This document shows, piece by piece, positions 22,750 to 30,601 of a stretch of 64,000 nucleotides of DNA (its first letter is position 1; every line of letters begins with the position of its first letter). The stretch covers positions 248,001-312,000 of the forward strand of contig NZ_BRPL01000002.1 of assembly GCF_027923585.1 (NCBI RefSeq). Reading direction: 5' to 3'. The notes under the pieces are model-generated. The model was not told the DNA's origin. It saw only the letters and a list, made by a program, of their open reading frames with translations, and did not search any database. This DNA comes from Philodulcilactobacillus myokonensis. Lineage in GTDB: Bacteria; Bacillota; Bacilli; Lactobacillales; Lactobacillaceae. The translations under genes and the position numbers were made by a program.

Positions 22750-23742
22750 TTATTTTTCCTGATCTTGAATTGATTTAACGTATTTATCCAAATCAAAGTT
22801 ACCAGTGAATTCTGCTAAGTGAACCATGTTCCTTAAAAAGTTTTGAGCTGTGGCTTCATAGTGATATTTCACACCTAAATCATATAAATAACCGTTGATA
22901 TAGTCAACTTCGGTGGGACGACCCCTTGAAAAATCTTGATACATTGATGGATAGTGGAGTGGATTACTGGTCTGGCTGACGTAGTGAATGGTCTGCCACT
23001 CTTCTTCACGGCTGCTTAATAATTTAATCCCAGCCCGTTCACAAACATCATAAGCTTCATTAATTAATTGCTTGGATAATTGTTTGGCAGTCGGTGCCTG
23101 AATAAATTCACCCATTGGAATTTTCATCATCGTACATAGTGAATTGACGACTGAATTGAAGATGACCTTGGATAGTAAAGTTCCCATAAAATTAGTGGTC
23201 AAAGTTGGGTTGAGGTTTGATTTTTGAAAATCAGCAACGATCTGGTGGGTTTCATCATCTGGCTTTTCAGTTTGGTTAGCCATATGCATTGATCCAGCAC
23301 CTTTTTTACCAATGAAATCAACGTCACCGGGATGGTTTAAAACGGTTCCAATTAATGCGGTGCCACCAATCACGTGTTGTTTTTCGAAATGCTGATCGAA
23401 CTGTTCGATGTGACCCATCCCATTCATGCCGCTGACCATGTATTGATCCTTCTTAAAGAAGTGGGCGGAGCGCTTTAGCATGTCTGGCAATTGCATCTGT
23501 TTCATAAACGCGATGTAGACGTCAGTATCTCCCTTATATTCTTCAGGATAATAAATATTAACTGGAACGAGGTGACGATTTTGTCCATCTCTTGAAACGT
23601 AAACACCATTCTGCTTTCTAATGGTTTCGACTTCTGGCTTCCAAGTATCAACAAAGTCAACGTCAAAGCCAGCTTCTTGAAGTAAGATCCCGTACCGAAG
23701 CCCCATGGCGCCAGCACCTAAAACTGTATATTTTAATTTCAT
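22750..23742 (-). CDS. Ketopantoate reductase family protein (ApbA/PanE)
   Basis: A 330-residue NADP-dependent dehydrogenase. The N-terminal GAGAMGLRYG dinucleotide-binding loop (about residues 9-18), the central VIGGTALIGTVLNHPGDVDFIG block and C-terminal LLSSREEEW/HYPSMYQDFSRGRPTEVDYINGY (Glu-Asp-Tyr region, here split in two) are typical of 2-dehydropantoate 2-reductases. In lactobacilli such proteins also act on other 2-keto acids, so pantothenate synthesis is not certain. ATG 23742; no strong ribosome binding site (ATGGAGATGG). Monocistronic. Confidence 0.85.
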   Translation of the reverse strand: MKLKYTVLGAGAMGLRYGILLQEAGFDVDFVDTWKPEVETIRKQNGVYVSRDGQNRHLVPVNIYYPEEYKGDTDVYIAFMKQMQLPDMLKRSAHFFKKDQYMVSGMNGMGHIEQFDQHFEKQHVIGGTALIGTVLNHPGDVDFIGKKGAGSMHMANQTEKPDDETHQIVADFQKSNLNPTLTTNFMGTLLSKVIFNSVVNSLCTMMKIPMGEFIQAPTAKQLSKQLINEAYDVCERAGIKLLSSREEEWQTIHYVSQTSNPLHYPSMYQDFSRGRPTEVDYINGYLYDLGVKYHYEATAQNFLRNMVHLAEFTGNFDLDKYVKSIQDQEK

Positions 23743-23845
23743 TATGTATCCATCTCCATTGATTTAAATTAAGCATATTCTAACATAATTTTAATGCTAA
23801 ATTAATACTAATTTTGATAAATATATTAGTTATTTTAAAATTTAA

Positions 23846-23884
23846 ACCGTTGATAATGAATTTGATACCGTTTGTGGTGAATTC
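23846..23884 (+). promoter_or_regulatory. LytTR-type direct-repeat operator
   Basis: ACCGTTGATAATGAATTT (23846) and ACCGTTTGTGGTGAATTC (23867) are direct repeats offset by exactly 21 bases, upstream of the -10 TATAAT at 23907-23912. Paired direct repeats about 21-22 bases apart just before the -35 region are the known binding pattern of LytTR regulators, and the first gene downstream encodes one. Autoregulation is therefore likely. Confidence 0.65.
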
Positions 23885-23936
23885 ATTTTTAAATCGATTT
23901 AATTAGTATAATGTGGTCATAAGTTGTTTGAAGGAA

Positions 23937-24380
23937 GTGGTAAACATCAAAGTTAATCTATTTATTGATGGAAAGCAATCTGCTGAACATGCTGACCTTT
24001 ATTTAAAACAAATGACTGATCGTTATCATAAATTGATTGGTGAACTGCAAAATAGTGATGCCAATTTGTGGGGATATCATCAGGATCAAATTGTTCCACT
24101 TGATTTGAAATCGGTGTCTAAATTTTATTCATCCGGACAAAACATTTGGGTGAAGATGAATCAGCATGATTATGAAGTTAAGAAACGGTTGTATCAATTA
24201 GTTAAAATTTTGCCGGAGAATTTCATTCAAATTTCCAGGAGTGAAATCGTTAATTTTGATTTGGTTGATCATTTGGAATTAACGAATACGGGGATGATTA
24301 AATTAATTTTTAAGAATCATGATTTCTCGTACGTTTCAAGACGGTACGTTCCGAAAATTAAGAGGAGGCTAGGAATATGA
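23937..24380 (+). CDS. LytTR DNA-binding regulator
   Basis: A short regulator of about 145 residues with a C-terminal LytTR domain (about residues 55-145: YEVKKRLYQLVKILPENFIQ, then SRSEIVNFDLVD and FSYVSRRYVPKIKRRL). It lacks a receiver domain, as in LytTR proteins paired with a DUF3021 membrane partner. The start is uncertain: frames open from GTG 23913 lie inside the promoter, GTG 23937 is directly against the ribosome binding site AAGGAAG, and the best spacing points to ATC 23946. The stop overlaps the DUF3021 ATG. Confidence 0.8.
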   Translation: MVNIKVNLFIDGKQSAEHADLYLKQMTDRYHKLIGELQNSDANLWGYHQDQIVPLDLKSVSKFYSSGQNIWVKMNQHDYEVKKRLYQLVKILPENFIQISRSEIVNFDLVDHLELTNTGMIKLIFKNHDFSYVSRRYVPKIKRRLGI

Positions 24381-24817
24381 TGAAGTATATTAAGGCATTA
24401 TTTGCATTTGCATTTTCGGGAATTATAATTGGTTTATTTATCTCATTAGGATTTTCTTTAATATATAGGATTAATTATTTACCATCAGATCCTGGGTTTG
24501 TGAATCGATTTGCTAATTCTAGCGTTGCTTTATTAGTTTCAATGTTAATCTGGGCAATGATTGGAATTCTATTTGGTTTATCATCACTTATTTTTAAAAT
24601 TGATCACTGGAGTTTACTGAAACAAACGATAACCCATGCAGTTGTAACATATATATGTTTTTCCATCTTAGCTATTTTAGCTGGATGGTTTCCATTTAAT
24701 TTGATTATGTTTATTTACTTTACCATTATTTTTATCATTATTTATATTTTTATATGGATAGCAGAAAGATTAAAATATCATGCTTTAATTAATGATATTA
24801 ATCGAAAGTTAAAATAG
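24377..24817 (+). CDS. DUF3021 membrane protein
   Basis: A 146-residue protein with four hydrophobic segments, of the DUF3021 family that is almost always encoded with a LytTR regulator. Such membrane partners are thought to hold or inhibit the regulator. The four-base overlap (ATGA) with the LytTR gene shows translational coupling and supports a two-protein regulatory unit that likely controls the ABC transporter just downstream. Confidence 0.8.
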   Translation: MMKYIKALFAFAFSGIIIGLFISLGFSLIYRINYLPSDPGFVNRFANSSVALLVSMLIWAMIGILFGLSSLIFKIDHWSLLKQTITHAVVTYICFSILAILAGWFPFNLIMFIYFTIIFIIIYIFIWIAERLKYHALINDINRKLK

Positions 24818-24819
24818 CA

Positions 24820-24847
24820 TTGACATTAAAAACAAATGAGATATGAT
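24820..24847 (+). promoter_or_regulatory. Promoter of the ABC transporter pair
   Basis: -35 TTGACA (24820-24825), 16-base spacer, -10 TATGAT (24842-24847), directly after the DUF3021 stop codon. The ABC genes can therefore be transcribed separately from the regulator pair. Confidence 0.65.
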
Positions 24848-24882
24848 TAGAATAAATTAATCATAAAGGAATTGTGAAAATA

Positions 24883-25626
24883 ATGATAAATAAAATGAAG
24901 GCATTAATGAAATTTGATATTGCAGCAACCCTTGATAACAAAGTTGTCTTTATCTATACGATTATTTTCCCAATCGGGTATTTTTATTTTATGGAATGGA
25001 AACAAATTTTTGGACATAATTCGTACAGTAATTATGATTTAATTTCCATGTTGATTCCATTCATCGGATATGTGGTTTTAATAAACGTTTTAAACAATGT
25101 GATTGGAGTTACGTATGCTAGAAGAGAATCAGGTTTTCTAAAAATGTATTCATTTATTGTTCAATCTAAATTAATGATAATTTTGTCACCATTAATTCTT
25201 TATTATTTAATTACTTTATTTGAAACAATTTGTTTTTCAATTATTGTCATGCTGTCATTACATCTAATTGATTTAGAAACAATTTTGCTAACGTTCTTAA
25301 TTGTCAGCATTATTTACTTACCAACTTATGGTATTTTAAATATTGTATTAATGATGAGATTTAATCATCAATTGATGTCGATTGTATCTGGAATGACATT
25401 ATTAATTGCATTATTTGCGTATACATTCACACCCACTAATCGAATCTTTCAGTGGCTCCTTTTGATTGATCCAATTCAACTTTTAGGTAATGTTTGTACG
25501 ATTTTGACTTCTAAAGTAAATCTAACAATGATTGTACCAGCCTTGGTAGTCATTATTATTGACTGTTTAATTGGTTTATCTGTTAGTAAAATGATGCCGA
25601 TTAAATCAGCTTCGGTCAGAAATTAG
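24883..25626 (+). CDS. ABC-2 type transporter permease
   Basis: A 247-residue protein with six hydrophobic segments and an external loop after the first, typical of ABC-2 exporter permeases. Paired with the ATPase starting eight bases downstream. ATG 24883 or GTG 24874 are possible starts; AAAGGA lies at 24865-24870. The substrate is unknown; the LytTR neighbour suggests a peptide or cell-envelope stress role. Confidence 0.7.
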   Translation: MINKMKALMKFDIAATLDNKVVFIYTIIFPIGYFYFMEWKQIFGHNSYSNYDLISMLIPFIGYVVLINVLNNVIGVTYARRESGFLKMYSFIVQSKLMIILSPLILYYLITLFETICFSIIVMLSLHLIDLETILLTFLIVSIIYLPTYGILNIVLMMRFNHQLMSIVSGMTLLIALFAYTFTPTNRIFQWLLLIDPIQLLGNVCTILTSKVNLTMIVPALVVIIIDCLIGLSVSKMMPIKSASVRN

Positions 25627-25634
25627 GTGAAGAT

Positions 25635-26312
25635 ATGATTAATGTGAATGATTTATCTTTTAGTTATAAAAATAAATTGATTTATCAAAAATTGAATTTT
25701 AAAACTGCTAATGGAAAATTAAACTGTATTGTTGGTCCCAATGGTGTTGGTAAATCAACTTTATTAGATTTGATTGCTGGGATTACTAAACCTAGTTTGG
25801 GAAAAATTGATCCGTTGATTTCAAAACATGACGTTGTTTATCAAACTCAAGGAGTACCATTTCTGAATGAAGTATCTGGTGATGATGCTATTCAAATGTT
25901 TCAAAGTATGGGTGGCAAAAAAATTCAATCCAACTCCAAATTAAGGCAAATATATAATGATGAAATTAAATCTTTCGCTGATGTGAAATTTCGAGATATG
26001 TCAGGTGGACAGAGAAGATTAATTCTTGTTTATGGGATGTGTACGTTGAATCGTAAACTATACCTATTTGATGAACCAACCAGTGGTCTTGATCCAATCA
26101 ATAGTCAATTAGTATTAAGTCTGCTTAATAGCATTTCACGTGATAAACAGGTGATTTTTACCACCCATAATCTTTATGAATTAAAGAACTTAGATGTTAA
26201 TATTATCTTTATATCTCATCGTGAATGCGTATTTAATGGCTCTTATTCTCAATTATCTAAAAAAGCTAGTGACAATGATATCATTAGTGCTTATTCTAAA
26301 ATTTTAAAATAA
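25635..26312 (+). CDS. ABC transporter ATP-binding protein
   Basis: A 225-residue ATPase with Walker A GPNGVGKST (about residues 34-42), the signature MSGGQRRLILVYGM, Walker B LYLFDEPTSGLD and the H-loop His in FTTHN. It is the motor of the ABC-2 permease encoded upstream. ATG 25635 follows GGTGAAGAT, close to the permease stop, so they form one operon. Confidence 0.9.
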   Translation: MINVNDLSFSYKNKLIYQKLNFKTANGKLNCIVGPNGVGKSTLLDLIAGITKPSLGKIDPLISKHDVVYQTQGVPFLNEVSGDDAIQMFQSMGGKKIQSNSKLRQIYNDEIKSFADVKFRDMSGGQRRLILVYGMCTLNRKLYLFDEPTSGLDPINSQLVLSLLNSISRDKQVIFTTHNLYELKNLDVNIIFISHRECVFNGSYSQLSKKASDNDIISAYSKILK

Positions 26313-26316
26313 AAAT

Positions 26317-26353
26317 AAATCATGCCAACGTAATAAAGCTAGCATGATTTTAT
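26317..26353. terminator. Terminator between ABC genes and XRE gene
   Basis: AAATCATGC pairs with GCATGATTT, followed by TTATC; it separates converging genes. Confidence 0.55.
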
Positions 26354-26357
26354 CTTA

Positions 26358-26999
26358 TTATTTTTCGTTGGGTTTACCACGATATCCATATTTGTAATGA
26401 AAAGTAGTCGTGGCTAGTTTGATGATGCTTGCTAGGAAAATAAGGTTTAAAATTTCAATATAGTTAGTAAAATTGTTAAAGAAGCTAAGGATATTAGCTA
26501 AAACAAACGTTCCGATTGCTAATGGAATAAAAATTTTAAAGTCTTTGATTTGTTTATCACGAATATCTTTATATGGGGTGGGGCTAACCCTAATTTTTAA
26601 ATCATTAAGTAAATCGATAATCGTGTAATCAACAATTAGAACAATGACGCTGGCAAATATAAAACCGGACCACATTTGATTTCTAATTATCATTCCGACA
26701 ACGAGTACAATGAATGCAATGATATTAATGTGATTAATTGCGCTAATAATCGATTTGATTTGAAAAATAAGATTGTTTGGGTCTAATGCCTTCTTCATAT
26801 TTTGATCCTCCTTTAACATACTGTCGATTGAAATCCCATAAAAATTACTGATATTGATCAAACTATCAATATCCGGATAACTCTGTTCATTTTCCCAATG
26901 TGAAATTGTTTTTCTAGAAACGTGTAAATGATTAGCAACTTCCGATTGTGTTAAACGCTTTTGCTTGCGAGCTGCGATAATTCGTTTACTAAACTCCAA
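26358..26999 (-). CDS. XRE-family regulator with C-terminal membrane domain
   Basis: A 213-residue protein: helix-turn-helix at about residues 3-58 (KRLTQSEVANHLHVSRKTISHWENE split by the turn), then a linker and four hydrophobic segments. Such regulators with membrane tails are common in lactobacilli; targets unknown. TTG 26999 is chosen because AAGGTGA lies five bases before it; upstream GTG codons lie inside or before that site. Confidence 0.7.
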   Translation of the reverse strand: MEFSKRIIAARKQKRLTQSEVANHLHVSRKTISHWENEQSYPDIDSLINISNFYGISIDSMLKEDQNMKKALDPNNLIFQIKSIISAINHINIIAFIVLVVGMIIRNQMWSGFIFASVIVLIVDYTIIDLLNDLKIRVSPTPYKDIRDKQIKDFKIFIPLAIGTFVLANILSFFNNFTNYIEILNLIFLASIIKLATTTFHYKYGYRGKPNEK

Positions 27000-27129
27000 T
27001 TTAATCACCTTCTTCACCAATTAATTTAATCGAAGAATGAAAATAAAACAAGCTCAGTATCTGAGCATTACTGTTATATCAAGGTTTATGATGATATATT
27101 TATGTAATTGAAAATAATATGATTAATGT

Positions 27130-27158
27130 TTGATTAATGTTAAATGAGACTATATAAT
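27130..27158 (+). promoter_or_regulatory. Promoter of the Met/Cys leader operon
   Basis: -35 TTGATT (27130-27135), 17-base spacer, -10 TATAAT (27153-27158). Predicted start near 27165, upstream of the leader peptide. Confidence 0.65.
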
Positions 27159-27197
27159 TTATATAATTAATAAAAAGAAAGGAGAGTAACCATCATA

Positions 27198-27293
27198 ATG
27201 TCTAACTATTCAATGAATTGTATGTGCATGTGTACTTGTAAGTTGGCACTGGGTGGCAACTCTCTTTCGCATACACTTAATTTATTGAATTGA
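27198..27293 (+). CDS. Met/Cys-rich leader peptide (putative attenuator)
   Basis: A 31-codon frame. Residues 6-14 read MNCMCMCTC: Cys at 8, 10, 12 and 14, Met at 6, 9 and 11. An AAAGGAGAG ribosome binding site lies at 27178-27186. It is followed 30 bases later by a very strong terminator and then by an importer operon with a methyltransferase-type protein. A cluster of rare codons for the regulated nutrient before a terminator is the hallmark of ribosome-mediated attenuation, so shortage of charged tRNA-Cys or tRNA-Met should raise expression. The 3' part of the frame (27262-27286) can also pair with 27308-27327, which overlaps the foot of the terminator. Confidence 0.75.
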   Translation: MSNYSMNCMCMCTCKLALGGNSLSHTLNLLN

Positions 27294-27323
27294 TAATAAA
27301 AATATAAAATAAATTAAATGCAA

Positions 27324-27368
27324 AGAGGTCGTTATTCAGTGAAATGCTGAATGACGACCTCTTTTTTA
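27324..27368 (+). terminator. Attenuator terminator of the Met/Cys operon
   Basis: AGAGGTCGTTATTCAG pairs with CTGAATGACGACCTCT (16 pairs, one G-U) around TGAAATG, followed by TTTTTTATT. It stands between the leader peptide and the first gene, so most transcripts should stop here unless it is disrupted. Confidence 0.9.
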
Positions 27369-27420
27369 TTGTTTGTGTTAAATATAATTTAATAATTTTT
27401 ATTTTTAAGGAGTGATTTTG

Positions 27421-28449
27421 ATGGATCGTAATGATGTATTAACAGCTTTTGATAACAAGGATGAAAAAAAGGTTCCATTTTCAGTATGGCATCATTTTAA
27501 CCCCAATGAATTCTTGACCTTTGTTCAAAATCCTAAAGCTTTTGATACCGATGTAAAAGGCGAAAGTAATTATGTTAAAACCGTTAACTCTGATTTTGTA
27601 AAGTTAATGGATGATGGTTATTTTGTTTGTAAATTTAATCACGTCGACAATCCTAGTGATTTGAATTCATTATCTAAAATCCAAGAATTGAACGATGATG
27701 ATCCATGGTTAACTGGACAGTATCATTTAATTTCTGATCAAATTAAAGCAATTGATAAATCTAAAGTAGTTTTTAGCAATGTTTTTTCAGCCGTCACACT
27801 TTTTAAATGGGCATTTTTTAATCCCGAAAAAGATGATGATGTTTCAGTCGCAGATCATCGTTTTGCAGACCTATATCTAAAAGATCCTAAGACTGTAACT
27901 AATGCACTAAAAGTAATTACTCAGGATATTAAGAAACAGGTTCGGGTTGCTAAACGTGCTGGAGCAGATGGCGTTTTCTTTAGTACTCAAGAAATTCAAG
28001 ATAAACGGATTGGCAAAGATTTCTTCAAAAATGTTCAAGAAAAATTAGATGCAGAAATTATTGATGTGATTAATCAAAATTTTGATACTGGCATTCTTCA
28101 TGTTTGTGGCTTCGCTGGTGCTACTAATCATTTACCATGGTTCACTAATTATAAACTTCCGATTATTAACTGGGCAACCAAAATTGATGGATACACACTT
28201 GGCGAAGGAAAGAAACTTTTTGGTAATCGCGTTGTTCTTGGTGGTTTTGGAAATACACAAGACGATGTTTTATACAAAGGTTCAAAAGAACAAATTCAAA
28301 ATACAGTTGATAAATTAATAGATGAAGCTGGGACGCAGGGAGTAATTTTAGGTGCTGATTGTACCGTTCCACGTGATACTCCAGTTAACCATATTAAATG
28401 GGCAGAGGAGGCCGCACATACCTATCTTAAGAGAAAGGGGACCAATTAA
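27421..28449 (+). CDS. UroD/MtaA-family zinc methyltransferase-like protein
   Basis: A 342-residue protein of the uroporphyrinogen decarboxylase superfamily. It carries His227-Val-Cys229 (in GILHVCG) and Cys314 (in LGADCTVP). The H-x-C...C set is the zinc site that activates thiols in MtaA, CmuA and, by analogy, MetE; true HemE decarboxylases do not have it. I therefore infer a thiol methyltransferase (for example to or from homocysteine, cysteine or a related compound), not a haem enzyme. No haem genes are nearby. GTG 27412 is in frame, but ATG 27421 follows AAGGAGTG. It leads an operon with an amino acid ABC importer and overlaps it (TAATG), behind a Met/Cys leader. Confidence 0.75.
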   Translation: MDRNDVLTAFDNKDEKKVPFSVWHHFNPNEFLTFVQNPKAFDTDVKGESNYVKTVNSDFVKLMDDGYFVCKFNHVDNPSDLNSLSKIQELNDDDPWLTGQYHLISDQIKAIDKSKVVFSNVFSAVTLFKWAFFNPEKDDDVSVADHRFADLYLKDPKTVTNALKVITQDIKKQVRVAKRAGADGVFFSTQEIQDKRIGKDFFKNVQEKLDAEIIDVINQNFDTGILHVCGFAGATNHLPWFTNYKLPIINWATKIDGYTLGEGKKLFGNRVVLGGFGNTQDDVLYKGSKEQIQNTVDKLIDEAGTQGVILGADCTVPRDTPVNHIKWAEEAAHTYLKRKGTN

Positions 28450-29195
28450 TGCCACTTTTGCAAATTAAGAATTTAAAAAAGAAATTTGATAAGAAAAATA
28501 TTTTAAAAGGTGTTGACCTTACAATTAATAAGGGTGAAGTAATTGTTATTATTGGCCCTAGTGGATCAGGAAAAACAACTCTTTTAAAGAATATTAATTT
28601 CTTAGAACAACCTACCAGTGGTGAAATGAATTTTAAAGGTCATCTAATTAATTTACAAAAACTAAATAAACAAAATGAATTATTACTTAGAAGACATACC
28701 GCTATGGTTTTTCAAAACTATAGTTTATTTAAAAATAAAACGGCTTTAGAAAACATTACCGAAGGATTAATTTATGGTAAAAAAATGGATAAGAATAAAG
28801 CAAATCAAATTGCATTAAAAGAACTAAATGCAGTCAATTTAAGCGATAAAAAGGACTCTTATCCAGCTCAATTATCTGGTGGACAACAACAAAGAATTGG
28901 AATTGCACGTGCCACCGCATTAGATCCGGATTTGATTTTATTTGATGAACCAACATCTGCATTGGATCCGGAATTAGTTGGGACCGTTATTGATGACATT
29001 GATAATCTAGCTAATAAAGGCCAAACCATGATTGTTGTAACTCATTTGATGTCATTTGCTAAACGAATCGGGACCAAAATCTTATTTTTTGAAGATGGTC
29101 AAATTAAAGATAGTGGTACACCAGATAAAATTTTTAATCATCCAGATAATAAGCGAGTTGAGGAATTCTTGTCTGCAATTGCACAAGATAAGTAG
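28449..29195 (+). CDS. Polar amino acid ABC transporter, ATP-binding protein
   Basis: A 248-residue ATPase with Walker A GPSGSGKTTLL, signature LSGGQQQRIGIARA and Walker B LILFDEPTSALDPE, of the GlnQ/TcyC class. Its ATG overlaps the methyltransferase-like gene's stop (TAATG), so the enzyme and importer are made together. Presumed to power uptake of a sulfur amino acid or methylated derivative. Confidence 0.92.
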   Translation: MPLLQIKNLKKKFDKKNILKGVDLTINKGEVIVIIGPSGSGKTTLLKNINFLEQPTSGEMNFKGHLINLQKLNKQNELLLRRHTAMVFQNYSLFKNKTALENITEGLIYGKKMDKNKANQIALKELNAVNLSDKKDSYPAQLSGGQQQRIGIARATALDPDLILFDEPTSALDPELVGTVIDDIDNLANKGQTMIVVTHLMSFAKRIGTKILFFEDGQIKDSGTPDKIFNHPDNKRVEEFLSAIAQDK

Positions 29196-29209
29196 GGAGG
29201 AAGATTGAT

Positions 29210-29875
29210 ATGAGTTTTACAGGGACTGTAAAAGCTTTACTAGCTGGACTCCCAAGTACCTTATTTATTTTGATCGTTTCATTTATTCTTTCAAGTATAA
29301 TTGGATTATTTGTGGCCTGGCTTGCATCCCAAAGTGATAAATTTTCCCGTGGATTAGCCAAAGTATATACCGGTTTATCAAGAGGAACGCCACCATTGCT
29401 AATGCTTCTGTTGGCATACTATGAATTGCCTAAAATTCTTCAATTTGTTGGTATCAATGCTAATGATTGGAGTAAATACTTTTTCGCAATTTTTGGTCTA
29501 TCCGTTGGTTTTGGTGGTTACATGGGTGAAGTATTTCGTTCAGCATTTGAATCAGTTGACCGCAGTCAATTTGAAGCAGCATATTCAGTCGGCATGGAAC
29601 GGAAGGATGTTTTTAAAGAAATCATTTTACCTCAATTATTCGTGATTGCATTGCCCAACATTCAAAATATGTTTTTAAGTTTTTTAAAAGCAACATCTTT
29701 AGTATATGTGATTGGGATTGCTGATATGTATCAAGATGCCACTTCACTAGCTAATGTTCATCAAGGTGTTTTCCAATTACAGATTTTTCTTGTCTTGGGG
29801 GTTATCTATTGGTTAATCACCGTCGTATTTGATTATTTGTTTAAACTTTATATTAAGAAACATGATTATATTTAG
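29210..29875 (+). CDS. Polar amino acid ABC transporter, permease 1
   Basis: A 221-residue HisM/GlnP-type permease with about five membrane segments; the EAA loop is FEAAYSVGMERKDVFKEIILPQ (about residues 122-143, cut here at the end of the loop), which docks on the ATPase. ATG 29210 follows GGGAGGAAGA. It probably forms a heterodimer with the second permease. Confidence 0.88.
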   Translation: MSFTGTVKALLAGLPSTLFILIVSFILSSIIGLFVAWLASQSDKFSRGLAKVYTGLSRGTPPLLMLLLAYYELPKILQFVGINANDWSKYFFAIFGLSVGFGGYMGEVFRSAFESVDRSQFEAAYSVGMERKDVFKEIILPQLFVIALPNIQNMFLSFLKATSLVYVIGIADMYQDATSLANVHQGVFQLQIFLVLGVIYWLITVVFDYLFKLYIKKHDYI

Positions 29876-29893
29876 AAAGGAAGCAATTAAAAA

Positions 29894-30586
29894 ATGAATT
29901 GGGGTTTTATGTTTAAATCGTTTCCTAAGTTGCTTTCCGTTCTGCCAATTACATTGTATTTATCCATCATTGGAACGTTAATTGGATTGATTTTGGCTAT
30001 TTTAATTGCAATTGGACGTGAAAAGAAAATTGTGATTTTAACGCCAATTTTAAATTTATTTGTCTCAGTAATGCGTGGAGTTCCAACAATAGTTCAAATT
30101 TATATTGTTTATTACGGATTACCCAGATTAATTTATGCTTTATTTGAGCATGGTGCAAATTCAAAGGCAATTACATTGTCTAGCATGACCATTGGAGTTG
30201 TTGCTTTTGCTTTGAATTCATCGGCTAATTTATCAGAAGCAATTCGTGCCGCCTATCATTCCGTTGATCATTCTCAATATGATGCAGCATTATCAGTAGG
30301 GATGACTCCATATGAGGCAATCAAAAGAATTGTTCTCCCACAGTTAATTCCTAATTTTATTCCTAATTTTACAAACGTATTTTTAGATATTATTAAGGAT
30401 ACATCGTTGGTTTATAACATTGGAATTGTGGAAATAATGGGGAAAGCAAATATTATTGCATCATTTGCATTTAACTATTTAGAAGCATATCTAGATGCAT
30501 TGGTTATTTATCTCATTGTTTGCTTTATATTTGCTCGAATTTTAAGTTGGTTGGAAAACATTATCAGAAGAAGAGTATTTGCATAA
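29894..30586 (+). CDS. Polar amino acid ABC transporter, permease 2
   Basis: A 230-residue permease of the same class, with RGVPTIVQIYIVYYGLP near residue 62 and the EAA loop around YDAALSVGMTPYEAIKRIVL. ATG 29894 follows AGAAAGGAAGC. Partner of the preceding permease. Confidence 0.88.
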   Translation: MNWGFMFKSFPKLLSVLPITLYLSIIGTLIGLILAILIAIGREKKIVILTPILNLFVSVMRGVPTIVQIYIVYYGLPRLIYALFEHGANSKAITLSSMTIGVVAFALNSSANLSEAIRAAYHSVDHSQYDAALSVGMTPYEAIKRIVLPQLIPNFIPNFTNVFLDIIKDTSLVYNIGIVEIMGKANIIASFAFNYLEAYLDALVIYLIVCFIFARILSWLENIIRRRVFA

Positions 30587-30601
30587 GGAGTGAAGAGTTA
30601 T

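Noticed and set aside
27241-27275. GGGTGGCAACTCTC looks like the T-box sequence of tRNA-sensing riboswitches.
   Set aside because: It lies inside the leader peptide frame, there is no stem I, specifier loop or AGAGAGC motif upstream, and the sequence departs from the T-box consensus after GGTGGCA.
27421-28449. Annotation of the UroD-family protein as a haem biosynthetic decarboxylase.
   Set aside because: The H-x-C...C zinc motif and the importer context fit methyltransferases, and there are no other haem genes in the window.
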